Origin: a virus
Reading direction: 5' to 3' (one strand)
Length of the DNA stretch: 35,211 nt
IMG/VR virus record: IMGVR_UViG_3300034066_000200
Span: 1 to 35,211 of that record
A program made the position numbers and the translations under genes. Of this stretch, positions 30,676 to 35,211 are shown piece after piece. The notes under the pieces are model-generated. The model was given only the letters and a program-made list of their open reading frames with translations. It was not told where the DNA came from and made no database searches. How positions within the stretch are numbered: the first letter of the stretch is position 1; every line of letters begins with the position of its first letter.

Positions 30676-31122
30676 ATGTCAACTTCATTGAAGCAACGAA
30701 CGGAAGAAATGGCCGACCTAATCTGCCTGACGGCACCAGATCCATTCAATCAGTCAATGGCGAGACTCTTCGGACTCACGGCAGAGGACTTAGTGATTGA
30801 CTGTCTTTCGGCAGTAGACGTTTACGATCTCCTTGAATCATCTGATTCAACGAAGCTCGCCGCGGAATCTGATTACTTAGTCCTCAGCACTTGTGGTTGG
30901 GCGAAGCCGATTCGTGACGGGGAAGATGAGGAAGGCATCGCTCCTTCTGTTCACCCCGATCGACGACGGGTATTCATGCTTGTCGGATTCAATAGCAGAG
31001 AGAATTGGGCAGTAGTTCGGTTCGCTGACGAGACAGAGAACGTTGTGTCCGAGAATGGCCGTGGTCCTCTTTCGGTAGCCGTTGCCGATCTGATGAATCG
31101 TGCTAACGCAGGAAGCAACTAA
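30676..31122 (+). CDS. Early protein, unknown
   Basis: A 148-residue acidic protein (151 if TTG 30667 in a TTGA overlap is used). I prefer ATG 30676 with GGAG at 30662. Helices at the start (KQRTEEMADLICLTAPDP; LFGLTAEDLVIDCLSAVDVY), then beta strands YLVLSTCGWAKPI, RRRVFMLVGFNSRENWAVVR and ENGRGPLSVAVADLM. No known motif. The beta part may be a small ligand-binding or protein-binding fold. Confidence 0.7.
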   Translation: MSTSLKQRTEEMADLICLTAPDPFNQSMARLFGLTAEDLVIDCLSAVDVYDLLESSDSTKLAAESDYLVLSTCGWAKPIRDGEDEEGIAPSVHPDRRRVFMLVGFNSRENWAVVRFADETENVVSENGRGPLSVAVADLMNRANAGSN

Positions 31123-31232
31123 TGGAGTCTCAGTCAATGAGCCAATGCCTAGAGTGTGGCCGAGTCTTTGATCTCACGAACGAGCGAGATGCCGGTGAAT
31201 ATTATTACGGACATGATTGCGAGGAGGGATAA
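31122..31232 (+). CDS. Very small zinc-finger-like protein
   Basis: A 36-residue protein read in a TAATG overlap. It has CLECGRVFDL and a final GHDCEEG, giving a C-x2-C-xn-H-x-C zinc site. GAGGAGGGATAA at its end is also the ribosome-binding site for the next gene. Too short for most gene callers, but the Cys pattern and coupling support it. Confidence 0.6.
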   Translation: MESQSMSQCLECGRVFDLTNERDAGEYYYGHDCEEG

Positions 31233-31439
31233 ATGCTGAAAGTTCATAACTGGCAGAAGTGGCAGAAAGCAAAGGTTCTCGCCGCAGGATTCTGCGTCCT
31301 GCTTGCAATCAGTTGCGCTGGAGGTCTAGAGGCTACAGGTACGGAGGAAATGCCGTGGGGTCAGGGAGCGTTATTCTTCTCTGGCCTCGCATTCCTGCTC
31401 GTCTGGAGCTTCTTTAAGCACGACGGACAGCACGACTAA
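31233..31439 (+). CDS. Two-span small membrane protein
   Basis: A 68-residue protein with two hydrophobic segments, KVLAAGFCVLLAISCAGG and GALFFSGLAFLLVWSFF, and a short polar loop (LEATGTEEMPWGQ). The strong GAGGAGGG site lies before ATG 31233. An early-expressed membrane protein could act on the host envelope or on superinfecting phages. No family is recognised. Confidence 0.72.
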   Translation: MLKVHNWQKWQKAKVLAAGFCVLLAISCAGGLEATGTEEMPWGQGALFFSGLAFLLVWSFFKHDGQHD

Positions 31440-31606
31440 TGGGCTACCCGAACCTTCGCTGTTGTTGGTTCTGTCAGGGATTGGCAGAGCCACAATACGG
31501 CCGTGATGTTGAATACATCGGTCAGGACAGCAAGAGTTCAAAGCAACACTCGATCACTAGATATGTTTGCTACAAATGTCTTCCGAAGGAGGGGAAGGAC
31601 AAGTAG
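31439..31606 (+). CDS. Zinc-ribbon small protein
   Basis: A 55-residue protein in a TAATG overlap. RCCWFCQGL (C8, C9, C12) and VCYKCLPKEG (C45, C48) bracket a charged middle, giving a C-x2-C...C-x2-C ribbon. It ends the first block of small genes. A 95-base gap follows. Confidence 0.68.
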   Translation: MGYPNLRCCWFCQGLAEPQYGRDVEYIGQDSKSSKQHSITRYVCYKCLPKEGKDK

Positions 31607-31629
31607 CAATACCGGTCACGACAAGTAGT

Positions 31630-31657
31630 CTCCCTTTTCAATTCCCCCTGAAGGGAG
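31630..31657 (+). promoter_or_regulatory. Hairpin in small intergenic gap
   Basis: CTCCCTT (31630-31636) pairs with AAGGGAG (31651-31657), loop 14 bases. An alternative fold uses TTCA/TGAA inside it. No U-run follows, so this is not a classic terminator. It lies 45 bases before the next start and could be an attenuator, a processing site or a promoter-proximal operator. Confidence 0.4.
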
Positions 31658-31701
31658 CCATCTGCAACGGTGGCGTGATCACCAAAGAGAGAGAGGAAAC
31701 C

Positions 31702-31848
31702 ATGAAAATATCGGATTTGCAAAACGCTGTAGCATTTTTACGGAGGCTAAGTGTCGGACAAATGGAAGCAGATTTGCTCATACACACCGTTGAGCAATTA
31801 GAGAAAGAAATAGAGAAGAGGAGGAAACATGGACGGAATCAGGGCTGA
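31702..31848 (+). CDS. Small helical protein
   Basis: A 48-residue protein; ATG 31702 after GAGAGGAAACC. An open frame runs further upstream, but that part crosses the hairpin gap and lacks a start site of its own. Residues KISDLQNAVAFLRRLSVGQM, LLIHTVEQLEKEIEKRRKHG form one or two amphipathic helices with a basic tail. It overlaps the next gene by 20 bases. Confidence 0.6.
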   Translation: MKISDLQNAVAFLRRLSVGQMEADLLIHTVEQLEKEIEKRRKHGRNQG

Positions 31849-32062
31849 ACTAATTGAATGGCAGGCTCGCTGTGCTGACCTGAGCAATTCATTGGAAAGA
31901 ATGCGTGAGGAGCGTGACGCGGCGAGAGCTTCTGTAGATCTCTTATGGGGAGACCTCGTCAAGTTAGAGGACTTGTATCAAATGATGAAGGAATCGACTA
32001 GGCAAGCACTAGCAGAGAACGGATACCTCAAGATTAAACTTCAGGAGGGCATTGAGTTGTGA
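31829..32062 (+). CDS. Coiled-coil small protein
   Basis: A 77-residue protein, ATG 31829 after GAGGAAAC. Nearly all helix with heptad-like Leu spacing: RAELIEWQARCADLSNSLER, MREERDAARASVDLLWGDLV, LEDLYQMMKESTRQALAENG, so a coiled-coil dimer is likely. No known function. Overlaps the next gene (GTGA). Confidence 0.65.
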   Translation: MDGIRAELIEWQARCADLSNSLERMREERDAARASVDLLWGDLVKLEDLYQMMKESTRQALAENGYLKIKLQEGIEL

Positions 32063-32220
32063 GCAGGCCGTCAGTGAAGGAACGTTGGATCTGTCCTCGT
32101 TGTGAAAACAAGTTGGCATTGAATGTCAAGACGAGCGAACCTCCATATTGCAAGAATCCTGTCGCTCACAGTGCAGTAAGAGTTCAAATGACCCGGCAAG
32201 AACCTCCGTATCAGGATTAG
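32059..32220 (+). CDS. Zinc-ribbon small protein
   Basis: A 53-residue basic protein starting at GTG 32059. WICPRCENK with two Cys (C12, C15) and YCKNP then HSA give a possible C-x2-C-xn-C-x6-H zinc site. The last gene of the small-gene run; the modification-linked genes begin seven bases after it. Confidence 0.6.
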   Translation: MSRPSVKERWICPRCENKLALNVKTSEPPYCKNPVAHSAVRVQMTRQEPPYQD

Positions 32221-32226
32221 TCGGAC

Positions 32227-32964
32227 ATGGCACTTTTCACGCAAAATAGCGAACTTAAGCCACATGGAATCTTTAACTGGACAATTCCTGCTTGGTATGT
32301 TCGCCGCGCCGATGGTTCAATATTCAAAACCTGTCCGAACGCTGGAGCGTGTGCGAAAGTTTGTTACGCAAGAAATGGCACATACAGATTTAGCAACGTT
32401 GTTTCGGCACACACTCGGAATCTTGACCTAGTACTCGATGATCCTTCAACTTGGGAGGAAGAGGTCTGCCAAGAGCTTCGGAAGCGCAAATATCGCCCAA
32501 CAGGGAGTGTCAGGGAGTTACCAGACGGGATAAAACTGCACGACCTAGACCCGTGGCTAGTCGAATGGGTTCAGCACGGTGGTAAGGCCGTGAGGATTCA
32601 CGATGCAGGCGACTTCTTCGCAGACTGGTATTTAGAGGCATGGCTGAGAATTTGTCGGGAGAACCTAGACATTTTGTTTTACGCATACACCAAGGAGGTG
32701 TCGATGTTCCGAAGGGTCAAGCAATTTCCCGTTAACTTCAGATATCTCTTTTCAACTGGTGGGCTGGAAGATCATTTGATCGGAGAAGATCGTCACGCAG
32801 ACGTATTCCCGACTGAGGAGGCGATTATTGCGGCTGGTTACATCTCGCAAGACGCAAGCGACCTCTTGGCCGTACTTCTTCCTACGAACAAAATAGGCAT
32901 ACCTGCCAATAACATTCCTGCCTTCAACAAGAAACTCGCCGGTAGAAGATTCTCGGAGATTTAG
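32227..32964 (+). CDS. GP88-like phage protein with three-Cys motif
   Basis: A 245-residue protein resembling the actinophage 'Gene product 88' family. The N-terminal FTQNSELKPHGIFNWTIPAW is followed by FKTCPNAGACAKVCYARNGT, with C36, C42 and C46, then RFSNVVSAHTRNLDL. Later VRIHDAGDFFADWYLEAWLR, ILFYAYTKEVSMFRR, LFSTGGLEDHLIG and LPTNKIGIP are barrel-like strand/helix pairs. The Cys trio and the layout recall Fe-S or radical-SAM-like proteins, but the spacing C-x5-C-x3-C is not the radical-SAM C-x3-C-x2-C. Function is unknown. It lies upstream of ParB, TET and glycosyltransferase genes, which hints at a link to DNA modification. Confidence 0.75.
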   Translation: MALFTQNSELKPHGIFNWTIPAWYVRRADGSIFKTCPNAGACAKVCYARNGTYRFSNVVSAHTRNLDLVLDDPSTWEEEVCQELRKRKYRPTGSVRELPDGIKLHDLDPWLVEWVQHGGKAVRIHDAGDFFADWYLEAWLRICRENLDILFYAYTKEVSMFRRVKQFPVNFRYLFSTGGLEDHLIGEDRHADVFPTEEAIIAAGYISQDASDLLAVLLPTNKIGIPANNIPAFNKKLAGRRFSEI

Positions 32965-32992
32965 GCTACGCTGATCTACGAAGGAGAGAAGA

Positions 32993-33622
32993 ATGAACAT
33001 TAGAGAAGAACTCAAACAACTGGCTCATCCGATCACAGAATTCAAGACGCATCCAAGAAACGTGCGTCAGGGAGATGTCGGAGCGATCACAGAATCACTT
33101 AATGCCCACGGGCAATACCGTGCCATTGTGGTTCAGAAGTCAACAGGCTATGTATTGGCAGGCAACCACACGCTCATGGCCGCAAGAGCACTCGGCTGGA
33201 AAGAAGTAGCCGCGACCTTCGTTGATTGCGATGACGAGCAAGCTCTTCGCATCTTGTTAGTGGATAATCGAGCGAATGATCTCGCTATGTACGATGACCG
33301 TGCACTTGCAGATGTACTGAAAGAACTCGCTTCAACGGAACTCGGCCTTGACGGTTCGTTATTCAACGGAGATGACCTTGACGACTTGATCTATCGGCTT
33401 GAAGGCACAACAGGAAACGCCACGGAAGGAAAGTCGCTCACTGAAGAATCAGACAAGTACGCAGAGAACGACACCAGAACGTTGATGCTCCCTTATCGAG
33501 TGTCCGAGTACACCGATCTCGTCACCAAGCTCTCGGCTATCCGCAGTTCATTCGGAGATGAAAGCAACTCTGCAGTCTTTAAGCGAATCGTTGATCAAGC
33601 GTATGAAGACCTACAATCTTGA
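32993..33622 (+). CDS. ParB/Srx-fold protein
   Basis: A 209-residue protein, ATG 32993 after AAGGAGAGAAG. The ParB N-terminal domain is clear at residues 13-100: ITEFKTHPRNVRQGDVGAIT, ESLNAHGQYRAIVVQ, YVLAGNHTLMAARALGWKEV, LRILLVDNRANDLAMYDD. A helical extension follows (DDRALADVLKELAST), and a C-terminal domain with LMLPYRVSEYTDLVTKLSAI. There is no partition ParA gene, so this is the phage ParB-like nuclease/NTPase type. In phages such proteins repeatedly neighbour DNA base-modification genes. It overlaps the TET gene by 20 bases, so joint expression is clear. It may guide or couple the modification enzymes to DNA. Confidence 0.88.
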   Translation: MNIREELKQLAHPITEFKTHPRNVRQGDVGAITESLNAHGQYRAIVVQKSTGYVLAGNHTLMAARALGWKEVAATFVDCDDEQALRILLVDNRANDLAMYDDRALADVLKELASTELGLDGSLFNGDDLDDLIYRLEGTTGNATEGKSLTEESDKYAENDTRTLMLPYRVSEYTDLVTKLSAIRSSFGDESNSAVFKRIVDQAYEDLQS

Positions 33623-34427
33623 GTTCAGGGAATGGGAGCCGATAGTTCGGCGTCAACAAGCACCTTTGCTGGAAGGCAACGATGAGGATCTGATCGGATA
33701 CGACAACGGAGTGCCGGTGCTGTATCAATCGACTAACTGGGAAGCAGATCAAGACCTCCTCACGGAACTAACCAGAACGTTGCGCTTCGGTATTAAATAC
33801 CAGAACCCAACTGCTGCGGCGAGACTCTCTGGAATCAAAGCCAGCAACGAATACTTCGGGACAGTCCCTCCACAACCAACACGGAGAAGGTACGCATGCC
33901 GAGAAGCGCGGCTATACACCTCCCTCCCACATCTCAAGGGAATAATTGATCAACTGACTAAGCAGATGTTTGAGAACTTTCAGTTGTACTTCCCAGACGA
34001 ATGTGCCCGGCATACGGAGTTAGTGGAGCAATCAATACTCCCTGACTGGTGGATCGCTGACACTCCTTTCACTTCGGGAATCATCAACGACAAGAGCGCA
34101 CTTCCCTACCACAAGGATTCAGGCAACCTTCAGGGAACTTGGTCAATGATGCTCTGCCTACGCAACGGCACGGCTGGTGGTGGCCTGCATATACCTGAAT
34201 ACGACATCAACCTCGGCATCCCTGATCGATCACTCACTATCTTTGAGGGACAACGTCTGTGGCACGGAGTCAACCCTCTCGTCTATCGCAAGAATGACCC
34301 TTACCGATTCACGCTGGTCTGGTATGTGAAAGAGCAGATCCGCAATTGTTCCTGCATCAAAGACGAGCCATTAAGAGCCGCAAAGAAGGCAACAGAAGTA
34401 CAGGAGGGTTATGTCAACAACGATTGA
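33603..34427 (+). CDS. TET/JBP-family Fe(II)/2-oxoglutarate dioxygenase (5-methylcytosine hydroxylase)
   Basis: A 274-residue enzyme predicted to oxidise 5-methylcytosine in DNA to 5-hydroxymethylcytosine using O2 and 2-oxoglutarate. The double-stranded beta-helix ligands are visible: iron ligands H170 and D172 in LPYHKDSGN and H221 in RLWHGVNPL, and the 2-oxoglutarate-binding R235 in PYRFTLVWY. GGGLHIPEY (192-200) and RSLTIFEG (209-216) are the conserved strands between them. The N-terminal 150 residues include a Cys/Arg-rich part (RRRYACREARLY) and PDWWIADTPFTSGIIN. Size fits phage TET proteins. ATG 33603 was chosen. An upstream ATG (33558) lies deep in ParB. The next gene overlaps by 17 bases and encodes the expected glycosyltransferase. 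Confidence 0.88.
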   Translation: MKTYNLEFREWEPIVRRQQAPLLEGNDEDLIGYDNGVPVLYQSTNWEADQDLLTELTRTLRFGIKYQNPTAAARLSGIKASNEYFGTVPPQPTRRRYACREARLYTSLPHLKGIIDQLTKQMFENFQLYFPDECARHTELVEQSILPDWWIADTPFTSGIINDKSALPYHKDSGNLQGTWSMMLCLRNGTAGGGLHIPEYDINLGIPDRSLTIFEGQRLWHGVNPLVYRKNDPYRFTLVWYVKEQIRNCSCIKDEPLRAAKKATEVQEGYVNND

Positions 34428-35211
34428 CAAAGGGCTCAAGGTATTCGTCTTTGGATACAACCGGTACGACTCAATGAGCACTTCGATCATGCTGGAGCAA
34501 GAGGGCATTGACCACTATGTGCTCTGCCACACTCAAGAAGCGTCTGATCTATTCGTAGAGAACGGCACTGCCAAGAAGGAACGCCTGATCGTCACTAACT
34601 GCCCAAGAGGACTGGCATATCAGCGCAACTTTGCACTTGAGATGATGAAAGAAGGGGAATGGGCACTGTTCCTAGTCGATGACCTCAAGAGTGTCAGCGA
34701 ACTGCGTAACTACGACAGGACGAAGGAGGCCAAGCTCCCGATCACTACTGACAATCAGAACCACTATGGCAAGAGGTTTGAGAACCCGATAACCATGACA
34801 CAGTTCATGAAGCGCACACATGAATTGATTGCAGAGTGCGAGAAGTATGGCGCCAATCTCGGAGGCTTCGCCGGCATCAACAATCCCTTATACAGAGCCA
34901 AGCATTGGTCATACAATGTGTTGGCTGATGGCCGCGCATGGGCAGTACGCAAGACACACCTGCGCTTTGATGAGAACGTTCAACTGATAGACGACCTGTG
35001 CTGGACAGCCTTGAACATCAAGCACTTCGGCCTAGTAGTCGTGAATCAGTGGGTACTGCCAGACTGTCGCAGGTATTCAGCAGGAGCGTTCGGTTCAATC
35101 GAGGAGCGCATGCCACAGAAGCTCGCAGAAGCCAAGTACCTAGTAGAGACATACCCAGAGTTGATCTCATTCAAGGAGAAGGCTGGCTGGCCATTCGGGG
35201 CACACGTTGTA
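34411..35211 (+). CDS. TET-associated glycosyltransferase-like protein (TAGT), runs off the right end
   Basis: The first 267 codons of a gene that finishes at 181 across the circle (279 residues in all). ATG 34411 follows AGGAGGG. It resembles a GT-A glycosyltransferase: KVFVFGYNRYDS nucleotide-sugar loop, PRGLAYQRNFALEMM, the acidic pair in LFLVDDLKS (D90-D91, DxD-like), LGGFAGINNPLYRAKHW, then LADGRAWAVRK, RFDENVQLIDDLCWTALNIK and the C-terminal FGSIEERMPQKLAEAKYLVE. Such proteins are fused or adjacent to TET dioxygenases in phages and are predicted to glycosylate 5-hydroxymethylcytosine. The overlap with TET and with HNH marks one transcription unit. The sugar donor cannot be told. Confidence 0.8.
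   Translation, partial: MSTTIDKGLKVFVFGYNRYDSMSTSIMLEQEGIDHYVLCHTQEASDLFVENGTAKKERLIVTNCPRGLAYQRNFALEMMKEGEWALFLVDDLKSVSELRNYDRTKEAKLPITTDNQNHYGKRFENPITMTQFMKRTHELIAECEKYGANLGGFAGINNPLYRAKHWSYNVLADGRAWAVRKTHLRFDENVQLIDDLCWTALNIKHFGLVVVNQWVLPDCRRYSAGAFGSIEERMPQKLAEAKYLVETYPELISFKEKAGWPFGAHVV
35070..35211. repeat. Right copy of terminal direct repeat (circular overlap)
   Basis: Matches positions 1-142 over its full length except C at 35196 for T at 127. It lies within the glycosyltransferase gene. It marks where the assembled sequence runs over its own start, so the unique sequence is 35,069 bp. Confidence 0.95.

Noticed and set aside
32227-32964. Radical SAM enzyme call for the three-Cys protein
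   Set aside because: Cys spacing is C-x5-C-x3-C, not C-x3-C-x2-C, so only a general resemblance can be claimed.

Overview
The window is a complete, circularly closed genome of a tailed dsDNA bacteriophage with siphovirus gene content. The first and last 142 bases are the same sequence with one mismatch, and the last gene runs off the right end and finishes at positions 2-181. The real molecule or map is therefore about 35,069 bp, and the linear ends are an arbitrary cut inside one gene. Every supported gene is on the + strand, mostly with ATGA, GTGA or TAATG stop/start overlaps. A WhiB-like Fe-S regulator, and tail, holin and endolysin genes of actinophage type, point to an actinobacterial host, possibly aquatic. 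No integrase, tRNA, CRISPR array or DNA polymerase was found.

Late half (about 0.2-21.9 kb): HNH nuclease, terminator, small and large terminase, portal, a multidomain head protein, prohead protease, HK97-type capsid protein, a strong hairpin terminator, head-tail connectors, two tandem paralogous tail-tube proteins, a tail assembly chaperone with a readable -1 frameshift (CCCTTTG), a gp10-like neck protein, tape measure, minor tail protein with two carbohydrate-binding-like modules, Gly-rich and small tail proteins, a secreted PA14-domain surface protein, holin-like proteins, an M15 endolysin and a metallophosphoesterase.

Early half (about 22.0-34.4 kb): YqaJ/lambda-type exonuclease with a probable single-strand annealing protein, a winged-helix protein, WhiB, a DNA cytosine-C5 methyltransferase, a replication-initiator-like protein, a secreted lysozyme-like protein, a structured leader RNA, and a long run of very small genes, many of them zinc-ribbon proteins.

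The most interesting part spans the junction (32.2-35.2 kb, continuing at 1-459): a GP88-like Cys protein, a ParB-fold protein, a TET/JBP-type Fe(II)/2-oxoglutarate dioxygenase (H170, D172, H221, R235 visible), a TET-associated glycosyltransferase-like protein, and the HNH nuclease. Together with the C5-methyltransferase at 25.4 kb this makes a plausible pathway C to 5mC to 5hmC to glycosyl-5hmC, built into phage DNA after replication, probably to resist host restriction. Packaging genes follow directly on the circle. A second notable item is the 502-residue head-region protein at 4184-5692, which carries a HiPIP-like four-Cys segment and, after a GRFG linker and a drop in G+C, a GNAT-like domain that may be a swapped-in effector.
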